64,000 nucleotides of DNA, from NCBI RefSeq assembly GCF_910592395.1, contig NC_088310.1, forward strand, positions 15,757,501 through 15,821,500, written 5' to 3'. Below the pieces are notes generated by a model. The model was not told the origin of the DNA and made no database searches. It saw nothing but the letters and a program-made list of their open reading frames with translations. Position numbers and translations under genes: made by a program. This DNA is from Lineus longissimus (taxonomy: Eukaryota > Nemertea > Pilidiophora > Heteronemertea > Lineidae). Below, one piece after another: positions 55,192 to 63,930 of this stretch; positions within the stretch are counted from its first letter, which is position 1, and each line of letters starts with the position of its first letter.

Positions 55192-55671
55192 AGCTCACTT
55201 CAGAAGTTTGAGGCTCTCAAAACACTGCTTCAAACACAAATCAGCCAAGGAAGCATCAACCACCCTAAGTTTTTTAATGAGCACTACACATATTTGCTGA
55301 GAAAAACGCTCCAAATAGCCCATTTGCGCGGATTTTAGCGTCACTTGAGCGAGCCGATCCGGACTTCCTGTACGGGCTGCCGTAACATAATGTAAACAAC
55401 GGCGCTACCGGCGCTCCGGGCAGGCGATGGATGGAATTTGCCAAATTCGCACATATTCAAGTTATTTCGTGGCCTATCTTTTTAAGTTTGAGGTATTTTA
55501 GAATAGAAATTGAACCCTCGGCTTCGGACCTTGGTTGAGTTACCAAGACACTCTCGGGTGGAGCTAAAATTTCGTCCAAACCCTCGCCTGTCGGCTCGGG
55601 TTTGGACTGTATTTTAGCTCCACCCTCGAGTGTCTTGGTAACTCAACCAAGGTCCTCCGCCTCGGGTTCAA
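55045..55671. mobile_element. insertion complex: TIR element plus palindrome
   Basis: TCTATTCTAAAATACCT at 55,045 reappears inverted at 55,491-55,507, bounding about 463 bp whose composition is GC-richer than the surrounding genes. It is followed at once by a 160-bp near-perfect palindrome (55,511-55,671) with ends AATTGAACCC and GGGTTCAATT. The palindrome replaces the C-terminus of the gene upstream (its last codons read out of the hairpin), and the TIR piece supplies the apparent N-terminus of the gene downstream. So this DNA arrived after the element's genes had formed. Confidence 0.7.
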
Positions 55672-56223
55672 TTCCTTAAATGAACTAGATCTTGCTCCAT
55701 CTTCGTAGGTCAATTGTCTTCTAGCTTGCTTTTTTTCTCTAATATTTTCAAGCGTTTGAATTTCTTCATCACTAATTTTTCTAAACAATCTCAAAAAATC
55801 TGCTTTTCCTTTTCCTTTTAAAGAGCCAACCTTATAAGGTTCTTGATTTTCATCATTATACGTCAGTTTAATATCTCCTGTTGATGATTTAAAAAATATA
55901 TCACCGTTTTCACTAATTGTCAGTCTGTTACGCACTTTATTCATCACGTCGTTAGGATTTTTGTTCTCAGCCACATATAATTTTAATTTATTTTTAGACA
56001 TAAAGTCATGTAAAAATATTTCTTTTTCATCAATGATGGCCTCAGCGTTCATTATACTAGCTCTTGGAGGTCGTGGCACATCTCCAATCAAATCATTCGT
56101 AAGAATAACATTATTCGCCCCTTGTTGAACTAAATTATTTTCCAGATCACCTTCATCTTCTATATCAGCTTCCCAGTCAATTTTTTTAAAGACAGGATTA
56201 TCAAATTCCATGACATCACTCAT
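55564..56223 (-). CDS. uncharacterised protein, C-terminus altered (219 aa ORF)
   Basis: It starts MSDVMEFDNPVFKKIDW within TTTAAAATAAATG, where the TAA is the stop of the gene before it. The body is acidic then mixed, with DVPRPPRASIMNAEAI, IFLHDFMSKNKLKLYV and ENGDIFFKSSTGDIKLTYND, suggesting beta strands. From about residue 182 (after GARSSSFKE) the translation comes from the inserted palindrome and is not native. The native gene may have continued into 54,115-55,045. No known domain was recognised. Confidence 0.6.
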   Translation of the reverse strand: MSDVMEFDNPVFKKIDWEADIEDEGDLENNLVQQGANNVILTNDLIGDVPRPPRASIMNAEAIIDEKEIFLHDFMSKNKLKLYVAENKNPNDVMNKVRNRLTISENGDIFFKSSTGDIKLTYNDENQEPYKVGSLKGKGKADFLRLFRKISDEEIQTLENIREKKQARRQLTYEDGARSSSFKELNPRRRTLVELPRHSRVELKYSPNPSRQARVWTKF

Positions 56224-56228
56224 TTATT

Positions 56229-56582
56229 TTAAAGAAATTTTGATAACACCGCAGATCCTACGACACTGCCTGCAATGTACATTTGTTCATACTTTTTCTG
56301 AGATTCACTTGGCGTATAAAAATGCTTCAAAGTAGGTTCAGGATGAATGTTGTCATAATAGCGGATAGAGTCTTTCATGTCTAACATGTTTGATTTTGCT
56401 TGATGTTTTTTCTGACGTTGTTCTGCAGATTGTTTTTGTAATTTTTCTAATGCTAAATCATGCCGCTTTCGTTCATCTGCAGCACTCTGTTTATCAAATG
56501 CATGAAATAAGGCAGAACCACCTACGAAAGCAGTAGCATTAGCTACAGCGCCAAAAATCGTTGTTAAAATCATGCCTGCCAT
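56229..56582 (-). CDS. small two-ended membrane protein, 117 aa
   Basis: The start MAGMILTTIFGAVANATAF is a hydrophobic, Gly/Ala-rich segment. The middle (ERKRHDLALEKLQKQSAEQR) is a long charged helix, and the end (MYIAGSVVGSAVLSKFL) is hydrophobic again. Its stop is built into the start motif of the next gene. Preceded by TTTAAATAAAATAAAACG before ATATG. Intact. It probably sits at a membrane or capsid interior; no family is known to me. Confidence 0.65.
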   Translation of the reverse strand: MAGMILTTIFGAVANATAFVGGSALFHAFDKQSAADERKRHDLALEKLQKQSAEQRQKKHQAKSNMLDMKDSIRYYDNIHPEPTLKHFYTPSESQKKYEQMYIAGSVVGSAVLSKFL

Positions 56583-56608
56583 ATTCGTTTTATTTTATTT
56601 AAATTTTT

Positions 56609-56848
56609 TTAATTAGTGATGTTCTTTGGTAAATTCATATTTTTCTCAAGATAACCTTTTGTAATAATAGCAAGCGACACTGCACCAGTGAGCTTAACCG
56701 CTTCCATAAGGTCTGGTTTACTAGGATCTCCAATGTTTGACTTCAGTAGTTTCTTTGCAGCTAATCCATAGCCAACAGTTAAAGCTGTTAAAACAGCAGC
56801 GTGATAGATCGTATTACCGATGTTTTTCGTGTCAATACCAGTACTCAT
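56609..56848 (-). CDS. small hydrophobic protein, 79 aa
   Basis: It starts MSTGIDTKNIGNTIYHA right after TTTAAATAAATG. YHAAVLTALTVGYGLAAKKL and VKLTGAVSLAIITKGYLEK are two hydrophobic segments, so a two-pass membrane protein is likely. The gap to the next gene is 26 bp. Intact. Confidence 0.65.
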   Translation of the reverse strand: MSTGIDTKNIGNTIYHAAVLTALTVGYGLAAKKLLKSNIGDPSKPDLMEAVKLTGAVSLAIITKGYLEKNMNLPKNITN

Positions 56849-56867
56849 TTATTTAAACAGAAAAAAA

Positions 56868-57182
56868 TTAAATTTCTAACTTTGTTTGTTTTTCTTTCAC
56901 AGGTTGTTCCACGTGTTCAGTCACCTCAGATTTTGAATTTTTGGTGAAATACAATACATAGGCTGCTAAACCAACACCTCCAATAAGGAGTGTAAAATAA
57001 TAGGTTGTATTATTTTGACTAGGAGTTGATGTCTCTTGTGATGTTTCTTCCACTTTAATTTTTTTACGATTCTTATTCATTTCACCCAATTTTTTCCCCC
57101 AAGCTACTTTTTTAGGATCTTTTGGTTTATCTTTAGCAGTAATTTCTTTTACTTTTTCATTATCATCACTCATTATCATCAC
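56868..57182 (-). CDS. Lys-rich single-pass membrane protein, about 101-104 aa
   Basis: Several ATGs open the frame (MMIMSDDNEK); MSDDNEKVKE is the likeliest start because neighbouring genes also begin MS. The first 60 residues are very Lys/Glu-rich (KDPKKVAWGKKLGEMNKNRK). TTYYFTLLIGGVGLAAYVLY is a clear membrane span, followed by a short charged tail. It is the first gene of the leftward block and abuts the divergent HNH ORF. Confidence 0.65.
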   Translation of the reverse strand: MMIMSDDNEKVKEITAKDKPKDPKKVAWGKKLGEMNKNRKKIKVEETSQETSTPSQNNTTYYFTLLIGGVGLAAYVLYFTKNSKSEVTEHVEQPVKEKQTKLEI

Positions 57183-57191
57183 TCAAAATTA

Positions 57192-57665
57192 TTGGATGAT
57201 TTTGAAAAAGATAAAAAATCTAAATGTGGAAGAACACACAGGTGTAAAACGTGTTATTACGAACATAAAAATGAATATTATAAGGATAAAAGATCGAATG
57301 ATGAATCTTTTAAAATATCACACAATCTTTCAACATTATTAGCCAAATGTCTTAAAAACCATCAACAAAAATCTAGATTAGAAAAAGTTATTGGTTGTTC
57401 GCTAGATGGTTTGTACAAGTGGATTGAATATCAATTTGATGATGATATGACATGGTCTAACTATGGTGACTATTGGGAAATTGACCATATTCTTCCACAA
57501 TCACATTTTGACCATACTGTTGAAGAAGAACTTATCCTATGTTGGAATTGGAGAAATTTACAACCTATTACGAAAGAAGAAAACTGGAGGAAAGGGGATA
57601 AAATTGACTATGAATTATATTATCAAAATGTATCCTTAGCTGCAGAATTTCTTGAAGAAATTTAA
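57192..57665 (+). pseudogene. HNH endonuclease, 5'-truncated
   Basis: The frame has a Cys pair region (CGRTHRCKTCYYEHKNEYY), a helical middle and the HNH core WEIDHILPQSHFDH ... CWNWRNLQPITKEEN, with DH and N in the expected places and a basic end. Such HNH proteins nick or cut DNA and occur in phages, giant viruses and mobile introns. No in-frame ATG lies before the Cys pair: the frame stays open leftward through the antisense start of the 56,868-57,182 gene. The first zinc-binding half seems lost, so either the gene is truncated or it uses an unseen upstream exon or a non-ATG start. Confidence 0.7.
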
Positions 57666-57966
57666 AATAATTTCTTTTAATATAAATGATCACCTCCATG
57701 ATGATTTAACTCGCTAAGCTCATCGCTAGTGCTAAAATTCTCATGGGTGTGATAAGCCCTGCTTCTATCATTTTCGACCAAGTGGTGATTATGCTAGAAG
57801 CTAAAATTTATCATTCTGAAGGCTAACACTTTCAGTTCGCCGGTTGAAAGATATGGATAACATTTTTATTTTTTATACCTATTCTGTAGGCATAAAAGTT
57901 AAAAATAAATTATGCGAAAAATAACCAAACAAACGTGAATCTAATACAAATTTTTTCCTATAATAA
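57666..57966. other. spacer between HNH ORF and polymerase gene
   Basis: A/T-rich, no ORF. It contains an imperfect repeat with 'aagccctgcttctatcattt' and 'gtgattatgctagaagctaa' and ends tttttcctataataaATGG at the polymerase start. It may hold the promoter for the rightward gene block. Confidence 0.4.
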
Positions 57967-60900
57967 ATGGAAGCATACCTTTCGACCGATGAGCTGAAGG
58001 TTCTGGCCTTTAGACAGAAAGTTAAAAATTATGGTTCATTATCAAGAGCTGCATTGTTAGAAAAACTTGAGACAATTGAGGAAGTGAAGATTGAAAAACC
58101 TATCGCACAACTCTCACAAATTGAAAAGAGGGTGTTGGCCCAACGGGTTGGAATTAAAAATAACAGAAAGATTCCCAAGCTTGAGCTAGATAAAAAATTA
58201 CAAGAACAATTAGGGGACATAAATGTACAACAGATTCCACCTAAACCAGTCAAACCGAAATTATCCGTCAAACAACCTTTGCTAGCACAAGCGAAAGCAG
58301 GTGGGTATCGTAATTACCATCATTTATCCATAAAAAAATTGAAAGAACTTTTAAGTACACCACCAATTAAACGTATTTTAAAATCTGACCTCATTCAAAA
58401 AGCGAAAGAAATTGGTATCCAAGTACAACCCAATATGAAAAAAGCTTTCCTTAAACATCTCATTGAGCAGCATGAAGGGTTTAAAGAGTTGAAAAATTAC
58501 AAGTCAGCGTTCAAGGGTTTTGCAAACTACTATAGAATGATGGGTTTGCCTAAAATTGGTATTGAACCGTTTCTTAAGAAAGTTGAAGCCACTTTACAAG
58601 ATAAAATTAAAGAAGAATCGCAGAAGAGCAGTTTAAAAATTACTATTATTTTACACATTTTAATGAAACGTAAAGGTCAAGCGCAAGAATTTGAATTAAG
58701 ATCACGACACATCATAGGTTACAAAGAAGACCTTAACTATGCACAAATGATTGAAGATATGTTAAAGGAGCTGAAAAATCTCATTCAAAAAGGAAGTAGT
58801 TGGAAATTTGTAGAAGTTACAAAATTAGATGTTCACACTGTCAAGTATCAACCGCTTGGAGGTTCGAGCTACATTGAGCTGCCAACTCAAATCAAGGCTA
58901 AAAAAGCAGTCATTAATGTTAAAAATCAAGATCAGAAGTGTTTTAGATAGGCAGTTGAATCAGCTCTTTTAAACTTGGAGAAAAACGCAGAACGCGTTTC
59001 AAATTACAACAGACCTGAGTTTGATCACATGTTCAAAGATCTTCAATATCCCGTCAAAATAAAAGATATAGCTAGGTTTGAGAAGCATAACCCAGAAATT
59101 GCAATCAATGTTTTTAGCTATATTTTCAAAGAGGGACTTAAAAAACCTTTCCTTGTTATTACACCAGTCTATAATTCAGATAAAATAGTTGAGAATGAAA
59201 AATATATCAATCTGCTTTATTACAAACAGGAGGATGGCGAGTTAGAAAGCGAGTGTGAAAAAATAGAAGATATTTCTGATCATGCTAATTATCATTATGC
59301 ATGGATCAAACATTTTTCAAGACTTGACAGTGCATCTCATTCAAAACAAAATGGAGCAGTTAAAATTTGCTACAGATGTTTGAAAGTTGTATCAGCAAGC
59401 ACAAAGGAGCTTCGTGACAAACGGTTTCAAGAGCACATGGACCACTGTAAAAAATATGAGATGTCAAATATTTCCATACCAAAAAAAGGTAAAAATACAT
59501 TAGCATTTCAAAAATTTGATGCGATGGTAAAACATCCTATAATCATCATAGCAGATTTCGAATCCTACTTAAAACCCATGGAAAGAAATTTGGGGGAAAA
59601 ACAATTCAATCGCATGAACATATTCCAAACAGCTATGCATTTCAAGTACAATTTGATCAAAAACAGATTCAAGAAAAAATCGCATGTTTACCTATATCCA
59701 AGAAAATGAAGGTGTAAATATTGCAGCGCATTTTGTAGAAAAAATTGAAGAACTGTGTACAATGCTTGCATCAAATTATATGTTTAAAAATACACCCAGT
59801 CAACCTAATTTTATCCCCGTTTATTTTCACAACCTCTCAGGATATGATGCACATTTATTCGTGACAGAACTGAAAGGCAGGCTGAATGTCATCGCGTCAA
59901 ACTCTGAAAATTATATATCTTTCAGTAAATTTATTGATGTAGGGGAAAAGTCTCTTGAAATTCGATTTCTAGATTCTTATAGGCTCATGCAATCATCTTT
60001 AGACACCCTTGGTAAAAAGTTACCAGATCACGACAAGATAAATTTGAAGCATCATTTTAAAGACAAATTTGACTTGGTGAATCAGAAGGGATTTTATCCC
60101 TACGAGTTTATAACTGACTTTGAAAAACTGCAACAGACTACGCTTCCAAAACAGCATGCATTTGATTCAGCCTTAAACAATACAAAAATTTCAGATCAAC
60201 AGTATGCACATGCACAACATGTGTGGAAAACGTTCAACTGTCAAACCTTGGAAGACTACCATAAAATTTATCTTGAGACAGATGTGCTATTACTCGCAGA
60301 CATACTGGAAAATTTCAGAACGACCTGTTTAAATCATTATAAATAGACCCCGCCTGGTTTTATACCTCACCAGGATTGTCATGGCAAGCGATGCTGAAAA
60401 TGACAAACATTCAATTGGAACTTTTAACAGACTCTGACATGTACATGTTTTTCGAAGAAGGCATCAGAGGGGGAATGTGCATGGCTACTCATCGCTATGC
60501 CAAAGCAAATAATCCGCTCCTGAAAGACTATGATGAAAAACAACCTACAAGCTATGTTTCCTACTTGGATGCGAATAACTTGTATGGAGTCGCCATGGAT
60601 CAAAAACTACTATATCAACATTTCAAATGGATGAAGGACTTTGACCAGTGGCAAGACACCGCCTGCACATTAGAGGTTGACCTAGAATATCCAGACCATC
60701 TTCACCAGCTTCACAATGACTATCCACTTGCACCAGAGCATTTGAATGGTAAGCTCATTCCTAATTTGCAGCACAAAACAAAATACATTGTGCATCACAA
60801 GGCCTTGAAATTCTACTTGAGTCAAGGGCTCAAATTGACTAAGATTCATAGAGGTATTTCATACGAAGAAACTGACTTTTTGAAGCAGTATATTAACCTT

Positions 60901-61726
60901 GACACACACTTAAGAGCCAAAGCAAAAAATGACTTTGAAAAAGATTTCTTCAAGCTGATGAACAATAGTGTGTTTGGCAAGACCATGGAAAATGTGAGGC
61001 TGCGTGAAAATATTACGTTAGCCACTAATGCTAAACAACTGCGTAAAATGCGTAAATTCAAACAACTATCGTGCGCATAAAATTTTCAATGAAAACCTGG
61101 TGATGGTCCAACGTCAAAAAGCAGATATTTATCTGTGTAAACCTATCTATATTGGTCAAGCGATTTTGGATCTATCAAAACAACACATGTACAATTTTCA
61201 CTACAATCATATGATGAAAAAGTATGGGTGTAAAGCACAACTGCTCTACGCAGATACAGACTCATTGGTCTACCATATCGAAACCCAAGATCTGTATCAA
61301 GACTTGCATGAAGATGAGGAATTGTTTGACTTTTCAAATTTTCGAAAAGATCATGCACTGTTTTCAGAAGCGAATAAAAAGGTGGTGGGAAAATTTAAGG
61401 ATGAAGAAGCTGGACATGTCATCAGTGAATTTATAGGCTTAAGGTCTAAGCTGTATTCCTATGTCACTGATAAAACACAAATTAAGAAATGCAAAGGTGT
61501 CAAGAAGAATGTGATTGACAAGGATATCACCTTCGAAGAATACAGGCAAGTGTTGTTGGAAAAAATTCCTATTGAAAAACAAATGACTGTATTCAGAAGT
61601 CGAAACCATCGACTTTTCACAGAAAAAGTTACCAAAGTAGCACTAGATGCAGCGGATGATAAGCGAATGATTCAAGCCGATGGTATTTCAACCTTAGCTC
61701 TAGGTCATTATAAAATTAAAAAATAA
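57967..61726 (+). pseudogene. family B (protein-primed type) DNA polymerase, disrupted
   Basis: N-terminal SAP/Rho-N-like repeats (LKVLAFRQKVKNYGSL, KRVLAQRVGIKNNRKIPK) precede a conserved AVINVKNQDQKCF block, VKIKDIARFEKHNPEIAINV, and a C2H2-like finger (CYRCL ... HMDHC). Exonuclease motifs: ADFES (59,551), FHNLSGYDAHLF (59,824), TDVLLLADI (60,276). Polymerase motifs: A YLDANNLYG (60,559), B NNSVFGKTMEN (60,964), C YADTDSLVY (61,247). This is the viral/Polinton PolB class, which replicates linear DNA from a protein primer. Breaks: TAG at 58,948, a frame change near 59,615 and again near 59,690, a third near 60,344 and a fourth near 61,055. All catalytic motifs remain readable, but no full-length product is possible. 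Confidence 0.85.
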
Positions 61727-61727
61727 A

Positions 61728-61743
61728 ATGTTAAAATAAAGTG
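61728..61743 (+). promoter_or_regulatory. TAAAATAAA gene-start motif (example)
   Basis: The sequence ttaaaataaagtgATG lies between the polymerase stop and the next gene. Close variants precede starts at 53,400, 54,115, 56,223, 56,582, 56,848, 57,967 and 62,977. It contains AATAAA, so it could serve as a polyadenylation signal for the upstream gene and an initiation element for the downstream one. That function is inferred from repetition only. Confidence 0.5.
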
Positions 61744-62976
61744 ATGACAACGAGCGTGGCGAGTGCGAACTTTCCAGAGTTTTTACAATATAAGTCAGAT
61801 GCAAAATACCCTTTGACCGATACGGTTGATATTTTTCCTGATAAGATCTCACCAAGAATATTTTCAAACTATGCACAAGTACAAGACTATTTAAAAAATG
61901 CAACCATGGATAACTGGGAAAACCAATTTAAATTTGCACTATGTTGTGCAACATCTGGCTGTGGTGTATCATGGCATAATCATATTAACCATGCTGACCC
62001 TTTAGTACAAAGTATTTTTAGATTTCATGTGTACTTTACACTACGAAAGATTTTACACCAGCTAAAAATTCCTTTACCACGAAATCCTGACTTTAATTCA
62101 AAGAAGAACCCCTATCATAAGCAAGCATATGAAAATTTAAAACTTGAATTTGGTTCGGTTGACTTCAATTATTTTCATCATGGGAAAATGCAAGCATTAG
62201 ATATTACGATGGATAATGGTAACTATTATTTAAGTGACCCTAGTAAGTTCCCGTTTAATGCAGACAAAAAAGGGTTTGTGTATGCTGATCATTGCAGGCT
62301 CTATATTGATACATTATCTTTCATTTACTCAGATGACTGGACTAATTTTATCGCTTTAGATGGTCAAGGATTGACTAAAGCAGGCATGAGTAGAATCAAT
62401 GAGTCCATTAGGACGTATGTGTATTGCATTCTTGGTGCACAAACTATGATAAGGCAAGATATTTTAGACTCCTTAGACGCACAAAAGCAGTTTGGAATCT
62501 TAGTGGAAGATGCGATTCAAGGTCAAACGTTAGTCGATTCCATCAAAACATTTCAGACGGCTAGTATGTTAATCCGCTCTAAACAGTCGTATGCGAACGC
62601 CTTAGAAAAAGTAGATTCACGACTAGATTTTGCTGTAGGCCTAGGGTTACAACTTGTACCGAGTCATATGCGTTTACATATTGGTACGATTGAAGGGTAT
62701 AATAACTCTCTGTTAACCGCTACAGAAAATACAACTTTTGGTGTCAACACGCATATCAATGTTAGAAAAAAGCGACAAGTGGCACCAACACCAACACCAA
62801 AAACAACTATAACACCAACACCAAAAACAACTATAACACCAACACCACAAACAACTATAACACCAACACCAACACCAACAACAACACCACAACCTATGGT
62901 ACAAACTGAAACATTTCATACAAATTTTACAGCAAGTTTAGTAGCACTTGCATTGTTATTGCAGTATAAAATAAAT
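61741..62976 (+). CDS. large uncharacterised protein with Pro/Thr tail
   Basis: It starts MTTSVASANFPEFLQYK, 14 bp after the polymerase stop. About 340 residues form a globular region (SWHNHINHADPLVQSIFRFH, LHQLKIPLPRNPDF, SRINESIRTYVYCILGAQ, GLQLVPSHMRLHIGTIEGYN). A PTPKTTITPTPKTT repeat of about 35 residues and a hydrophobic segment (FTASLVALALLLQYKI) follow. Surface-like with a stalk and membrane anchor, it could be a virion or membrane component. I recall similar proteins beside PolB genes in other invertebrate elements but know no function. In this copy the frame does not stop at its natural end and runs into the integrase. Confidence 0.6.
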
Positions 62977-63930
62977 ATGACATCAGTGATGCAAGAAGAA
63001 TATGCGAAGTACTATTATCCATCTGCCTTAAAATTTTATAGGATCATGAAGAAGAAAGATCCTAACATAAAATTTGATGACATTGATGCATTTGTAAAAC
63101 AGCAAAATAGTTATCAACTACATAAAAAACAGACACAAAAAATTCAGGGCCACATTATAGCATATCAAGAAAATGCACTATGGTTCATGGATCTTTTAGA
63201 CATGTCAAATTACTCAAGACAAAATAAAGGTTACAAATGGATACTTGTTGCTATTGATACCTTTACTAGAAAAGCCTATGCTGAAGCTTTAAAAAATAAG
63301 ACAAAATTTGAGGTGAAAAATGGGTTTGAACACATGTACAAAGATTCAGGGGCAATAAAATTAATTATTACAGATTCAGGCAATGAATTTTTAAACAGAC
63401 CAGTACAAGACTTATTCAGAGAGTTAAACATCAAGCACGATACAGTTGATATTGGTGATCATCATGCATTAGGCTTGATTGATAGATTGAGTAGAACCAT
63501 TAAAGAGATGATATTCAAGGATTTTACAGAGAAAAATTCAGTTAAATGGGTTGATCATTTGCAAGAGTACATTTCAGCTTACAATAGTAGGCCACATAGA
63601 GGAATTTTAAACTATGCTCCTAATGAAGTGAATAATGATAAAATAGAGTCTGAATTAGTTGAACACAATTTAGAAAAGTCTATGCCAGTTGAACGCAAAT
63701 TTAAAATAGGTGAAAGTGTGAGGAAAAAATTAAAGAGACCTATATTTACTAAAGGTTACAAACAAATATGGTCCAATAGAACTTACACTGGAAAAAGTAT
63801 TGAGGGTGTTCATGCAATATTGAATGATGATTCTAGAGTCAGATTAGATGCCTTACAAAAAATAACAAAGGATTTTGAAGACATGGGAGAAAATAGTGTG
63901 GATAAAGCGGATAAAGACATAAAAATTTAA
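62977..63930 (+). CDS. retrovirus-type integrase, DD35D variant
   Basis: The start is placed at ATG 62,977, directly after TATAAAATAAAT, because that motif marks other gene starts here. N-terminal helix region YYYPSALKFYRIMKKKD ... VKQQNSYQLHKKQ; core WFMDLLDMSNYSRQ (first Asp, codon 63,189), LIITDSGNEFL (second Asp, 63,373) and HHALGLIDRLSRTIKE, where Asp (63,481) stands at the usual Glu. Spacing between the second and third residues is 35, as in retroviral and Polinton integrases. YISAYNSRPHRGI and a basic C-terminal domain (IGESVRKKLKRP) follow. The enzyme would join element ends to host DNA. After the TAA at 63,928 the same frame stays open to 63,997 (KIVQHKEGLDPENIIDSRLR), so that stop may be premature. 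Confidence 0.8.
   Translation: MTSVMQEEYAKYYYPSALKFYRIMKKKDPNIKFDDIDAFVKQQNSYQLHKKQTQKIQGHIIAYQENALWFMDLLDMSNYSRQNKGYKWILVAIDTFTRKAYAEALKNKTKFEVKNGFEHMYKDSGAIKLIITDSGNEFLNRPVQDLFRELNIKHDTVDIGDHHALGLIDRLSRTIKEMIFKDFTEKNSVKWVDHLQEYISAYNSRPHRGILNYAPNEVNNDKIESELVEHNLEKSMPVERKFKIGESVRKKLKRPIFTKGYKQIWSNRTYTGKSIEGVHAILNDDSRVRLDALQKITKDFEDMGENSVDKADKDIKI

Noticed and set aside
58945-61080. Introns explaining the polymerase frame changes
   Set aside because: At each break the next frame resumes within a few bases and no GT...AG pair with suitable spacing fits. Small indels are simpler.
62713-62919. Minus-strand Cys/Trp-rich ORF resembling a small secreted peptide
   Set aside because: It is the antisense of the ACACCAACA repeat that encodes the Pro/Thr stalk.
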